This document shows, one piece after another, positions 32,960-40,485 of a DNA stretch of 64,000 nucleotides. How positions within the stretch are numbered: position 1 is the stretch's first letter; each line of letters opens with the position of its first letter. This DNA comes from Dehalococcoidia bacterium (GTDB lineage Bacteria; Chloroflexota; Dehalococcoidia; Lucifugimonadales; UBA3495). A program made the translations under genes and the position numbers. The notes under the pieces were generated by a model, which did not search any database, was not told the origin of the DNA, and saw nothing but the letters and a program-made list of their open reading frames with translations. Location: positions 1 through 64,000 of the forward strand of contig JAGWBI010000009.1 in NCBI GenBank assembly GCA_021295965.1, written 5' to 3'.

Positions 32960-33385
32960 TCAGCTGCCAGCCCAACCCGTTGCCCGCTCCGGCGTGATCC
33001 TGATGACGGGATTACCGTCAACTGGCATCCGCCGGTACTGCGGATACTTGGAACGGAGCAATGCTATTGCCCGGTCAGTCGTCTCCGCGACTTCAATCAA
33101 TTCGGCGCGCCCATGCACCAGCAAATACCAGAGCTGGGACCAGTCCTCGTCATAATGGTCAATTACCAGCGAAACCTGTGGGTTCTCGAGTATGTTGCGG
33201 ACTCGGCGCAGGCCCGTCAGGCTGCTGCGCTTTGGTTTAGCGTCGAGAACGGAATAAAGGTATTCGCCATCGTAGGCAAAACAGACCGGGATTACATGGG
33301 GCCGGCCCGAGGCATCCGCCGTTGCCAGGTGGCCCACCGGAGCGTTGGACAAACGAGAGGTTTGTTCGGGGGTCAGATCGAGCAT
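32960..33385 (-). CDS. PPOX-class F420-dependent oxidoreductase
   Basis: A 141-residue split-barrel flavin/deazaflavin protein. It shows the FDOR/PPOX pattern: SNAPVGHLATADASGRPHVIPVCFAYDGEYLYSVLD with KPKR, then NILENPQVSLVIDHYDEDWSQLWYLLVHGRA. The 'PPOX class probable F420-dependent enzyme' type (TIGR03668-like) is the closest match by motif. It would use F420 or FMN as a dimer in the cytosol; the substrate is unknown. Its ATG shares one base with the nnr stop (TAATG), so it is translationally coupled to nnr. Confidence 0.88.
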   Translation of the reverse strand: MLDLTPEQTSRLSNAPVGHLATADASGRPHVIPVCFAYDGEYLYSVLDAKPKRSSLTGLRRVRNILENPQVSLVIDHYDEDWSQLWYLLVHGRAELIEVAETTDRAIALLRSKYPQYRRMPVDGNPVIRITPERATGWAGS

Positions 33386-35016
33386 TACACCTCCGATTCC
33401 CGCAGGCTTGCCATTATCGGTGGGATCAGGTCCAACAGGTCGCTGGCCACGACGCCAGCGTCGCCGTGGCGATGGCGGGCCCGTTCCGCTGCCGTGCCGT
33501 GCAGAAAGCCGCCCAACCTCGCTGCATCGTAGGGGGCAACCCCTTGCGCGAGCAGGCCGCCGATGATGCCCGTGAGTACGTCGCCGGTGCCGCCGGCGGC
33601 CAACGCCGGGTTGGCGAAGGGCAGCACGGAACGCCGGCCGTCGGGCGAGGCCACCACGCTGTGCGCGCCTTTCAGAAGCACGGTTTGCCGCCATCTTGCC
33701 GACCAATGGGTGGCGTTGTCGATCCGATCCGCTTGTACCTGTCCGGTTGGTTGGCCGGTGAGGGTCGCCATTTCGCCGGGATGGGGGGTCAGCACCACCG
33801 GGGCGCAAAGGCGGTCGGCCCAATGAGCGCAACGGGACAGGTTATTTAACCCGTCGGCGTCAATAACTGTGGGCGGCGCTGGATTCCCGCTTTCGCGGGA
33901 ATGACGGGATGAAGGCGGGGAATAACGGGATGCAGGCGGGGAATGACGGGTAAGCAGCAAGCCCTCGGCGAAAGCAGTTGTTCCGGCCGACCAGCCCAAA
34001 CCGCAACCGACAGCCAACGCGGAATAGCCGCCGATACGGTCAAGTATGACGTCCGTTGCCGAAACGTCGATCCGACCGTCGGCGTCTTCGGGCAAGGGAA
34101 GGTGAATTGTTTCGGTGAGTTTGGAAGCGGCGATACGATAAACGGATTCCGGGGTGGCGAGCGTCACCAACCCTGCGCCCACCCGATGCGCTCCCTGGGC
34201 CGCCAGGTAGGCCGCGCCGACGAAGTGGCGGGATCCGGCCACCAACAAAAGGTGGCCGAAAGTTCCCTTGTGGGAGATCAGCGGACGCGGTGGCAGGAGG
34301 GTTCGGGCCGACGCCGAAGTCATCCATTCAGTGGATAACCCGGCGTTGGCCGCGAGGGACGGGGGAAGTCCGATGTCCACCAGGATCACGCGGCCGGCGT
34401 ATTCGGCGCCGGGGAAGTTGGCGATGCCATATTTTGGGAAACACAATGCCAGTGTCTCGTCGGCACGAACGGTGTTCGCGTCCGCCGCACCGTTGTCCGG
34501 ATTTACCCCGGTGGGCAAGTCCACGGCGATAACAGGCATGGCAGGACGGACGAGTTTCACCTGGTTGACCAGGGCGGCGATGTCCGCGACCGGTCCCTCG
34601 AGCGGGCGATAGCGACCGGCTCCCAATATGGCATCAACGACCACGTCGCACCGATCCAACAGTCGGCCCAGCTTTTGCAGCGCGACGTCTTCGGCTGCGT
34701 CTTCGACTGTAACGCCGAAGGCTTGGGCGCTGGTCATTTTGGGATCAGCGGAAGGCCGGCCCCGGGCAATGTAGCAATATACCTCGGAGCCCCAGCGGCG
34801 CAGGTGGCGGGCGATCACGAGGCCATCGGCGCCGTTGTTACCCGGGCCGATGAGCAACAGCACGCGCCGACCGGCGGCTCCGCCGATTCGCTTTCGGACG
34901 AGGCGGGCGCAAGCCAAACCGGCGTTCTCCATCAAGGTATCGGTGCTGACGCCGGCGGCCTCCGATGCGGCTTCCAAAGCCTGCATTTCGGCCACGGTTA
35001 CTACGTTGACCGTCAT
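33385..35016 (-). CDS. nnr: Bifunctional NAD(P)H-hydrate epimerase / ADP-dependent dehydratase
   Basis: A 543-residue repair enzyme that recovers damaged NADHX/NADPHX. The N-terminal epimerase (YjeF_N, about residues 1-215) begins VVTVAEMQALEAASEAAGV and has GPGNNGADGLVIARHL. The C-terminal kinase-like dehydratase has GHLLLVAGSRHFVGAAYLAAQGAHRVGAG, VLTPHPGEMATLTG, TVLLKGAHSVVASP and the GGTGDVLTGIIGGLLAQG loop. Before VIDADGLN, a stretch of about 25 residues (LTRHSPPASRYSPPSS, then RHSRESGNPAPP) is absent from the family. It is encoded by a palindromic element plus tandem repeats at 33879-33955. The gene sits between acpS and the PPOX gene. Confidence 0.93.
   Translation of the reverse strand: MTVNVVTVAEMQALEAASEAAGVSTDTLMENAGLACARLVRKRIGGAAGRRVLLLIGPGNNGADGLVIARHLRRWGSEVYCYIARGRPSADPKMTSAQAFGVTVEDAAEDVALQKLGRLLDRCDVVVDAILGAGRYRPLEGPVADIAALVNQVKLVRPAMPVIAVDLPTGVNPDNGAADANTVRADETLALCFPKYGIANFPGAEYAGRVILVDIGLPPSLAANAGLSTEWMTSASARTLLPPRPLISHKGTFGHLLLVAGSRHFVGAAYLAAQGAHRVGAGLVTLATPESVYRIAASKLTETIHLPLPEDADGRIDVSATDVILDRIGGYSALAVGCGLGWSAGTTAFAEGLLLTRHSPPASRYSPPSSRHSRESGNPAPPTVIDADGLNNLSRCAHWADRLCAPVVLTPHPGEMATLTGQPTGQVQADRIDNATHWSARWRQTVLLKGAHSVVASPDGRRSVLPFANPALAAGGTGDVLTGIIGGLLAQGVAPYDAARLGGFLHGTAAERARHRHGDAGVVASDLLDLIPPIMASLRESEV
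33879..33955. repeat. Palindromic element with about 21-bp tandem repeats, inserted in frame in nnr
   Basis: The core CTGGATTCCCGC-TTTC-GCGGGAAT (33879-33902) is followed by three related units of about 21 bp, each GGCGGGGAATGACGGGAT-like, from about 33894 to 33955. Translated on the minus strand it gives repeated RHSPPAS/RYSPPSS/RHSRESG units. The reading frame of nnr stays open through it. Confidence 0.8.
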
Positions 35017-35022
35017 GGGCGA

Positions 35023-35457
35023 CTAACCGGCGTGGGGCGCGACGGCGTCACCCCACAACGTTGCTGCGGTGACTTGGAGGGATTCCGAGGTGTCGGGGCG
35101 CATCGCCACCGCCACGACCATGGCGAAACCGCGGGAGTGGGACAGGCTGATGGCGATTTCGGTCACGCCCAGCCGCTCGGCGCGACGCTTGGCGCGTCCG
35201 TGCAGTCGGGGGCTGGGCGCGCCACTGGGGGCTCGAACCACTTCGATGTCGCGCCAACCGACGCCTCGAAAGCCGGTACCCAGGGATTTCATTACGGCTT
35301 CTTTCGCCGCAAATCGAGCCGCCAGATTGGGAGCGCGTCCGCGACAATACGCAATTTCCGCGGGAGTGAACACCCGGCGCAGGAAACGTTCTCCGTAGCG
35401 GTCCAGAACCCCGGATACCCGGTCAATCTCGACGAAGTCAACTCCGGTGCTGAGCAT
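35023..35457 (-). CDS. acpS: Holo-[acyl-carrier-protein] synthase AcpS
   Basis: A 144-residue 4'-phosphopantetheinyl transferase that activates ACP for fatty acid synthesis. The Mg-binding Asp is in STGVDFVEIDRV, and the second motif RFAAKEAVMKSLGTG has Glu and Lys. ISLSHSRGFAMVVAVA near the end is typical. It has about 20 extra residues at the C-terminus compared with short AcpS. nnr starts 6 nt after its stop; acpS-nnr pairing is common in bacteria. The start is ATG 35457. Confidence 0.94.
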   Translation of the reverse strand: MLSTGVDFVEIDRVSGVLDRYGERFLRRVFTPAEIAYCRGRAPNLAARFAAKEAVMKSLGTGFRGVGWRDIEVVRAPSGAPSPRLHGRAKRRAERLGVTEIAISLSHSRGFAMVVAVAMRPDTSESLQVTAATLWGDAVAPHAG

Positions 35458-35478
35458 ACAGAACCGCCGGCGGATCCA

Positions 35479-36357
35479 TCACGCTCCGTCGTGACCCATG
35501 ATGTTCAAATTGCGGAGGATATGGGATACCGAGTAGGCCCGATTCAAGACGTAGAAATGGATGCCGGGAACACCGTTGGCCCATAGATCTTCAGCCTGCA
35601 TCGTGGCGTATTCGATGCCAATTTCCCGGACAGCCCGGTTGTCGTCAGCGTGGCGCTCCAGCCGTGCGTCAAGCTCGGGAGGGATTGACGCGCCGCAGAG
35701 GGAGGTGAATCGCCGAATCTGGGGAGTGCTGAGAATGGGCAGCACACCCGGGATGATGGGTACAGTGATGCCGGCGGCTTGAGCGCGGTCAACCAGGTCG
35801 TAGAAATAGGCGTTGTCGTAGAACAACTGGGTAATCAGGAACTCGGCGCCCAGGTCCTGCTTCATCCGGGCGTAGGAGATGTCGGTATCCAGGTCCGGCG
35901 ATTCGGTGTGACCTTCCGGGTAACAGGCCCCGGCGATCCCGAAGTCAAAGTTGCTGCGGATATGCTGGATCAAATCCGTAGCGTGGGCAAATTCGGCGTC
36001 CCCAGGAGCGGACGCAACGCTGTCCTGTGGTCGATCTCCTCGTAGCGCGATGACGTTTTCGATGCCGGCGGCGTCAAGCCGCTGGAGCACCTGATGCACG
36101 TCGGAACGGCTCTGGGCCACGCAGGTGAGGTGGGCCATGACCATCAGGTCGGTCTCACGCCGCAAACGCATGGTGATCTCTTCGGTGAAGGCGCGCGTGC
36201 CCCCGCCGGCTCCGTAGGTTACGGAAACGAAATCCGGAGCATGGGCGCGAAGGCGGTTCACGACGTCGATCACGCCGGGCACTCCGCCAGCTTCCCGGGG
36301 AGGGAAAAACTCGAAGGAAATGGTGCGACGATCGGATATGATGTCCTTGATTTTCAA
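35479..36357 (-). CDS. metF: Methylenetetrahydrofolate reductase MetF
   Basis: A 292-residue FAD enzyme that reduces 5,10-methylene-THF to 5-methyl-THF for methionine synthesis. Family features are ISFEFFPPREAGG (with the catalytic Glu), FVSVTYGAGGGTR, HLTCVAQSRSDVHQVLQRLDAAGIENVIALRGDRP (FAD contact), and EFLITQLFYDNAYFYDLVDRA. The start is TTG 36357 with a weak CAGGA site. It lies 21 nt from the acpS start on the same strand, so it may share the transcript. Confidence 0.95.
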   Translation of the reverse strand: MKIKDIISDRRTISFEFFPPREAGGVPGVIDVVNRLRAHAPDFVSVTYGAGGGTRAFTEEITMRLRRETDLMVMAHLTCVAQSRSDVHQVLQRLDAAGIENVIALRGDRPQDSVASAPGDAEFAHATDLIQHIRSNFDFGIAGACYPEGHTESPDLDTDISYARMKQDLGAEFLITQLFYDNAYFYDLVDRAQAAGITVPIIPGVLPILSTPQIRRFTSLCGASIPPELDARLERHADDNRAVREIGIEYATMQAEDLWANGVPGIHFYVLNRAYSVSHILRNLNIMGHDGA

Positions 36358-36428
36358 ACTGTCAGTCCTGCCAGTTGGTTGAGAAGGCCCGAATGCCCGC
36401 AGTTCCCGATACTACCAGGGCGGTGCGG

Positions 36429-37208
36429 TCAAAAGCTCGGTTGGCGCTTCTCTTTGAATGCCGTGATACCGGCTCGAGGATGAGGAGACGTGGCGAAAAG
36501 GTGGGTGAAGGTGGCGCCTTCCAGCGCGATGCCATCCCGCAAAGGCAAGTCCAGGCTGCTGAGAGCCAAAGACTTCATCAGGCTCAATCCCACCCGGCTT
36601 TTGTTTCGAATTCCGGCGAGCAGGGATTCCAGTTCTTCCTCCAGTTCCTCGACCGGAGCAGCGCGTAACGCCAGCCCCCAATCCACCGCTTCGGCGCCGG
36701 ACAGCCAGCGGCCGGTGGTCAGCAGTTCCATGGCTCGAGGCAGGCCCACCCGGCGCGGGAGCCTTTGAGTTGACCCCCCTCCTGGTATCAGACCGAAATT
36801 GGCGTGTTGGTCACCGATCCGGGCGTCTTCGGCTACGACGGCCATATCACAAGCCATCATCATCTCCAGGCCTCCGGCCAGAGCGTAACCATGCACCACG
36901 GCGATAGTCGGAATGGGCATCGCTTCCAACGCGCACAATGCGCCGTTCAAGTCACGAACGTAGTCGGGCAAAAGTGACAGATCGTCAAAAACCCGGTCGA
37001 AATACAGAAGATCGGCGCCGGCGCAGAAACCCCGGCCCTCGCCTCTGACCACCAACGCTTTGATGGTATCGTCCGCGCCTGCCACGGCCACGGCGTCGGA
37101 AAACTCTGACAACAATTCGGGATTTAGGGCGTTAAGGGCGTCCGGCCGGTTGAGGCGGATCGTCGCCACGCGGTCTCCCATAGACAGAGTAATGTTGCTA
37201 TACTCCAT
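36429..37208 (-). CDS. Enoyl-CoA hydratase/isomerase family protein
   Basis: A 259-residue crotonase-fold protein. The CoA-binding and oxyanion segments are VVRGEGRGFCAGADLLYF and AVVHGYALAGGLEMMMACDMAVVAE, and RIGDQHANFGLIPGGGSTQRLPRRVG follows. By alignment to rat mitochondrial enoyl-CoA hydratase, Glu164 is kept (AMELLTTG), but the Glu144 position is His (DQHANF). A full two-Glu hydratase mechanism is therefore doubtful, and isomerase, hydrolase or one-acid chemistry is possible. The start ATG 37208 has AGGAG just upstream; a GTG two codons earlier is less likely. Confidence 0.9.
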   Translation of the reverse strand: MEYSNITLSMGDRVATIRLNRPDALNALNPELLSEFSDAVAVAGADDTIKALVVRGEGRGFCAGADLLYFDRVFDDLSLLPDYVRDLNGALCALEAMPIPTIAVVHGYALAGGLEMMMACDMAVVAEDARIGDQHANFGLIPGGGSTQRLPRRVGLPRAMELLTTGRWLSGAEAVDWGLALRAAPVEELEEELESLLAGIRNKSRVGLSLMKSLALSSLDLPLRDGIALEGATFTHLFATSPHPRAGITAFKEKRQPSF

Positions 37209-37282
37209 TCGCACTCCTACGTTGACGGCGCCACTCGCCGAGTACGGCTACATACTATACCAGACCTGTTATCCAACCCTTG

Positions 37283-37564
37283 ATGAATCGGCCGTTGAAA
37301 TCCCGGGTGGCACTGCGTGTTCAACCAAACGCGTCTCGATCCGAAGTGAGCGGTTGGCGCGGCGACACCCTCCGCATACGGGTAACGGCCCTACCGGTTG
37401 ATGACCGCGCCAACTTTGCCGTCGCCGACACTCTGGCTCAGGCGGTGGGTGTCAGGCGAAGCGCGGTATCGATAGTTCTGGGTCGCGGTTCCCGGAACAA
37501 AGTTGCGGAGGTCACCGGATTGGACGACGCGGAGTTGCGACGCCGCCTTCAGCATCCGGGTTGA
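37283..37564 (+). CDS. YggU-family protein (DUF167)
   Basis: A 93-residue protein with the DUF167 fold. Its signature is RVALRVQPNASRSEVSGWRGDTLRIRVTALPVDDRANFAVADTLAQAVGV, then SIVLGRGSRNKVAEVTGLD. The family is widespread and uncharacterised, often near YggT or pyrroline reductase genes. It stands alone here, divergent from the enoyl-CoA hydratase gene. The ATG at 37283 follows a TTG that would only add one residue. Confidence 0.9.
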   Translation: MNRPLKSRVALRVQPNASRSEVSGWRGDTLRIRVTALPVDDRANFAVADTLAQAVGVRRSAVSIVLGRGSRNKVAEVTGLDDAELRRRLQHPG

Positions 37565-37631
37565 ATCCGAAGAGTCCGCTCCGACACATTAACGAAATCC
37601 GAAAAGAAATGCCACCAATCGGAGCTTCTCC

Positions 37632-38111
37632 ATGCAAGAAAGTTTTCGAAATTTCAGTTGGATCTTACCGGGAGCGCTGGCGGGGGCCATGGGCCCTACG
37701 GAGCGGCGCCACCTGATCTACTTTGAACGGAACGACATTATGGCCATCGTTCGGATGGAGGAGCAGACCATTTCAGCTGAGCCTTGGGGGTTTGAAGAAC
37801 TGTACGAGCCGGTGCCGGATTTCGAGGCGCCGACGTTGGAGCAGATCGACGGCATCGTGAATTTCGTGGAACAGCAGGTTGAGACATGGGAGCGGCCCAC
37901 GGTGGTTACGTGCGCGGCCGGTATCGGGCGGACGGGCACCATTCTGGCGTCCTATCTGGTCAACACCGGTTGGGATGCTGACGAAGCCATCGCTTATATC
38001 CGGCAGTTGCGCCCCGGGTCGATCCAAACGGCGAAACAGGAAGATGCGATACGGGAGTACGCCGCCTTTGTGAAGGATCGCAACGACAATATGCCGCGCC
38101 GTTACCGGTAA
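37632..38111 (+). CDS. Dual-specificity/tyrosine phosphatase family protein
   Basis: A 159-residue CX5R phosphatase. The P-loop is TCAAGIGRTG, with Cys94 as nucleophile and Arg100. The general acid is probably Asp63 in EPVPDFEAPT. The His that usually precedes the nucleophile is Thr93, a conservative variation known in some family members. The length matches small archaeal/bacterial DSP-like enzymes that act on phosphotyrosine or phospholipid. It is cytosolic. It lies 67 nt after the DUF167 gene and is followed by a hairpin at 38126. Confidence 0.88.
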   Translation: MQESFRNFSWILPGALAGAMGPTERRHLIYFERNDIMAIVRMEEQTISAEPWGFEELYEPVPDFEAPTLEQIDGIVNFVEQQVETWERPTVVTCAAGIGRTGTILASYLVNTGWDADEAIAYIRQLRPGSIQTAKQEDAIREYAAFVKDRNDNMPRRYR

Positions 38112-38125
38112 CCGAAGAATCGGTA

Positions 38126-38154
38126 CGGGGCCCGACGCCTGGCATCGGACCCCG
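38126..38154. terminator. Hairpin between convergent genes
   Basis: Arms CGGGGCCCGACG (38126 on) and ATCGGACCCCG pair with C/A mismatches on the plus strand but with G-U wobbles on the minus strand, so the RNA hairpin is stronger for the minus-strand zinc-ribbon transcript. No long U-tract follows. A smaller ACCG/CGGT hairpin is next to it. Confidence 0.45.
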
Positions 38155-38180
38155 CGTTTGGAGGCGTGGATCCCGCGAGA

Positions 38181-38417
38181 TTATGCAACGAGCAATTCCT
38201 CCGAATGCGGCGCCGGAGTAATACCTGCGCCCACGCCGATGACGGCCGCCAGGCGATCGGCGGCAATCTCCCGGCTGCACTGGATGCACTGGAGATACGT
38301 ACCATAAATGTCCTTGACCCGGCGCACGTCGCCGCGGCAGTGCGGGCAAGCCCCCATGTGCATCTGCCGCCGCCGCGCGCCGAACACAGACCGTTCGCTG
38401 TTTACCTTCCTTTCCAT
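38181..38417 (-). CDS. Small zinc-ribbon protein (copy A)
   Basis: A 78-residue protein with one zinc ribbon: ACPHCRGDVRRVKDIYGTYLQCIQCSREI, i.e. C-x2-C-x17-C-x2-C. It has a basic N-terminus and a short hydrophobic to acidic tail (HSEELLVA). The start ATG 38417 follows AGGAGACAGGATC. It is clearly related to the protein at 38613 (CPRCGGDVCRMRDTFGVYHQCAQCGREI). Such single-ribbon proteins can bind DNA, RNA or a partner protein; nothing more can be said of the role. Confidence 0.8.
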   Translation of the reverse strand: MERKVNSERSVFGARRRQMHMGACPHCRGDVRRVKDIYGTYLQCIQCSREIAADRLAAVIGVGAGITPAPHSEELLVA

Positions 38418-38554
38418 GATCCTGTCTCCTCTGCCGGAAGTGATCTCGTCAAATATCGCGTCGGTTGGGCGTCGCTAATCGTCTCGATATGTTTGCCGTG
38501 GATTTGGATCGCGGTTTGTCGCGGTCGGATTTGGGTGAAGGGCTTAAATTTCAA

Positions 38555-38580
38555 CGGCCTCGGAGCCAGGTCCGAGGCCG
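38555..38580 (-). terminator. Perfect 10-bp hairpin downstream of zinc-ribbon copy B
   Basis: CGGCCTCGGA / TCCGAGGCCG with a 6-nt loop (38555-38580). In the minus-strand RNA it is followed by TTGAAATTT, a weak U-rich run. It lies 33 nt downstream of the stop of the gene at 38613. The rest of the 38418-38612 gap shows nothing else. Confidence 0.6.
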
Positions 38581-38612
38581 TCGCCTGCGGTTCCTTGTGC
38601 TCGGTTTGTTGG

Positions 38613-38831
38613 TCAGACCATCAACTTTTCGCGGTCGTGGGTCGGATTAGGCGTGACGGCCATGGCCGCCATCGTGGTGGCTGGCGTCGCGCTAGGAGCT
38701 ACTCGCCGGATTTCGCGTCCGCACTGGGCGCACTGGTGGTACACTCCGAAGGTATCCCGCATGCGACAGACGTCGCCGCCGCAGCGCGGACATGCTTTGA
38801 GTTTCAACGACTTGCGGGTTACGGTTTGCAT
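38613..38831 (-). CDS. Small zinc-ribbon protein (copy B)
   Basis: A 72-residue protein starting at ATG 38831 behind an AGGATG site. The zinc ribbon is ACPRCGGDVCRMRDTFGVYHQCAQCGREI, followed by a Thr/Ala/Met-rich stretch and a charged C-terminus (HDREKLMV). The last residues resemble those of copy A (EELLVA). The two genes lie 195 nt apart in the same direction and are paralogues. A short transcript with its own terminator is likely, so expression of the two copies may differ. Confidence 0.8.
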   Translation of the reverse strand: MQTVTRKSLKLKACPRCGGDVCRMRDTFGVYHQCAQCGREIRRVAPSATPATTMAAMAVTPNPTHDREKLMV

Positions 38832-38968
38832 ATTTTCATCCTGTTGACGGCTCTGGCCGGATCTTGTTTGCATTTTACAGCCATCACATTACCGAAGCAT
38901 TACGGTAAACCAGTGAACAGCGTTGAAATTAGCATATCAGGTTACGTTTTTCGTAACAAGGGGGTTTT

Positions 38969-39457
38969 ATGGCCAATTTCGGGGAACCGTTGGAAATTCC
39001 GTCCGAGATTCTGCTGGCGGTGTACCTTGAAGCGCGAGCAGCGTTCCCGGCCGAGTGTTGCGGGTGGCTCACGGGCCCGGCTCATGGCGGTGGCGTTGAC
39101 GCCGTCCGACCTGCGGCGAACGATCAGGGCAGCGGCGCGCATCCCACCGCGGCGGAACGAACTGCCGAGACGGCCTACGTATTCAATTCAACCGACCTGC
39201 TGGAATTAAACGGGAGCCTCGATTCCGATACCCCGGCCCGCATCATTTACCATTCGCACCCCAACGGGCGGGCATACCTTTCGGATACCGACCGTACGGT
39301 AGCCACGAGCCCGTGGGGAGATGGCCCGGCCTACCCGGTGCAGCAACTGGTGGTGGGCATAAATGGGGATCGAGTGATCGAAGCCGCCCTGTTCGACTGG
39401 GACGAAGACGCCGTCGGGTTCGTGGAAATGGCTCGTTTCGCCGGCGCGGACATCTAG
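38969..39457 (+). CDS. JAMM/MPN-domain metallopeptidase (M67-like)
   Basis: A 162-residue single-domain JAMM protein. The metal site is complete: Glu29 in AFPAECCGWLTG, then His95 and His97 in YHSHPNGRAYLSDTDR, with Ser105 and Asp108 (H-x-H-x7-S-x2-D). Small bacterial members remove or process ubiquitin-like sulfur carriers (ThiS/MoaD type), which fits an organism with active sulfur assimilation. No carrier gene is adjacent. It ends in a 4-nt overlap with the convergent calcium exchanger gene. Confidence 0.9.
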   Translation: MANFGEPLEIPSEILLAVYLEARAAFPAECCGWLTGPAHGGGVDAVRPAANDQGSGAHPTAAERTAETAYVFNSTDLLELNGSLDSDTPARIIYHSHPNGRAYLSDTDRTVATSPWGDGPAYPVQQLVVGINGDRVIEAALFDWDEDAVGFVEMARFAGADI

Positions 39458-40470
39458 TGCGAGGGCGCTCCCAGCAGCGCCACCCAAACCGATCCCGTTA
39501 CGGTGGCCACCAGCATCAGGGATAACCCGCTCAGTATTAAGGGTTGAGGCATGCGGTTGCGTCCCCAGAGCAGCAATCCTCCCCAGATGATCAACCCAAT
39601 CGCGATGACCCCGGCGATGTAATGCTCGGTCGCCGCGCTGTTGACCACGACGCCCTTGCGGTAGAAGAAATCAGCGTAGGCCAGGATGGTTATGTTGAAA
39701 ACGCAGCTGCCGTACACCCCGGCGAACCCGAGATCGGCTGCTCCCAGGCGCGCCGCCGCGAACGTCGCTGAGATTTCCGGCATGCTGGTGACCAGGGCCA
39801 CCGCCAAAATGCCCAGGACACCCGAGGATACTCCCGTGATGTGAGCAATCCGGTCCACGCTCTGGGCCAGCAGCACCCCGGAAATGATGACCCCTATGGA
39901 TACCAGGATGAACATTAACCAGGCACGCCGGAGCGTGATGCCATTGGATTCTTCGCTTTCTTCTCCATCAGCGGACGGCCGGCGGTTGTACACGATCCAC
40001 ATGCCGAGCAGGTAAACCACCAGGACGATTATGGATGACAGGCCAACCTGCCACACGCTCACGTCGCTCTTGAAGACCGCGAAAAGAACCGCCATACCAG
40101 TGAGCAACGCCGCCAGGACGATGAGATAGCCCTGTTCCGGAGCGACGCGCTGCACGAACCGCTTGCCCCCAAAAAGCAACGCGACGACCCCCAGGATCAA
40201 CATGTTAAACATGTTGGACCCGAGCACGTCCCCCAGGGCCAACTGCGGGTTATCGATGCGGACAGCGGTGATGTTGTTGGACACCTCCGGCAGTGAAGTC
40301 GCCAGAGCGACCAGGATGCTGCCGACAAACATCCGGCCCAAACCAGTGAGCGAAGCGAGGGCATCGCCGTACTTGGCGAGATAGGTGCCCAGAAACACCA
40401 CTGCCACAGCGCTGGCCAAAAAGACGACGACGGCGAAGGCAAAGCCGACGCCGGACAGAACGTTTAGCAC
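39454..40470 (-). CDS. Sodium/calcium exchanger family protein (CaxA/YrbG-like)
   Basis: A 338-residue membrane antiporter with about ten helices. The two inverted alpha repeats carry the signature LVALATSLPEVSNNITAVRIDNPQLALGDVLGSNMFN and the second ILAVALVTSMPEISATFAAARLGAADLGFAGVYGSCVFN. The acidic residues that bind Ca2+/Na+ are in TSLPE and TSMPE. A short hydrophilic loop rich in Glu/Ser (PSADGEESEESNG) separates the halves. The start is GTG 40470, 15 nt after leuB, so it may be transcribed with leuB. It exports Ca2+ across the inner membrane. Confidence 0.92.
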   Translation of the reverse strand: MLNVLSGVGFAFAVVVFLASAVAVVFLGTYLAKYGDALASLTGLGRMFVGSILVALATSLPEVSNNITAVRIDNPQLALGDVLGSNMFNMLILGVVALLFGGKRFVQRVAPEQGYLIVLAALLTGMAVLFAVFKSDVSVWQVGLSSIIVLVVYLLGMWIVYNRRPSADGEESEESNGITLRRAWLMFILVSIGVIISGVLLAQSVDRIAHITGVSSGVLGILAVALVTSMPEISATFAAARLGAADLGFAGVYGSCVFNITILAYADFFYRKGVVVNSAATEHYIAGVIAIGLIIWGGLLLWGRNRMPQPLILSGLSLMLVATVTGSVWVALLGAPSH

Positions 40471-40485
40471 GGGGTTGGAACCGCC

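Noticed and set aside
33894-33955. A short CRISPR-like array
   Set aside because: The units are directly adjacent with no spacers, and they lie inside a coding gene.
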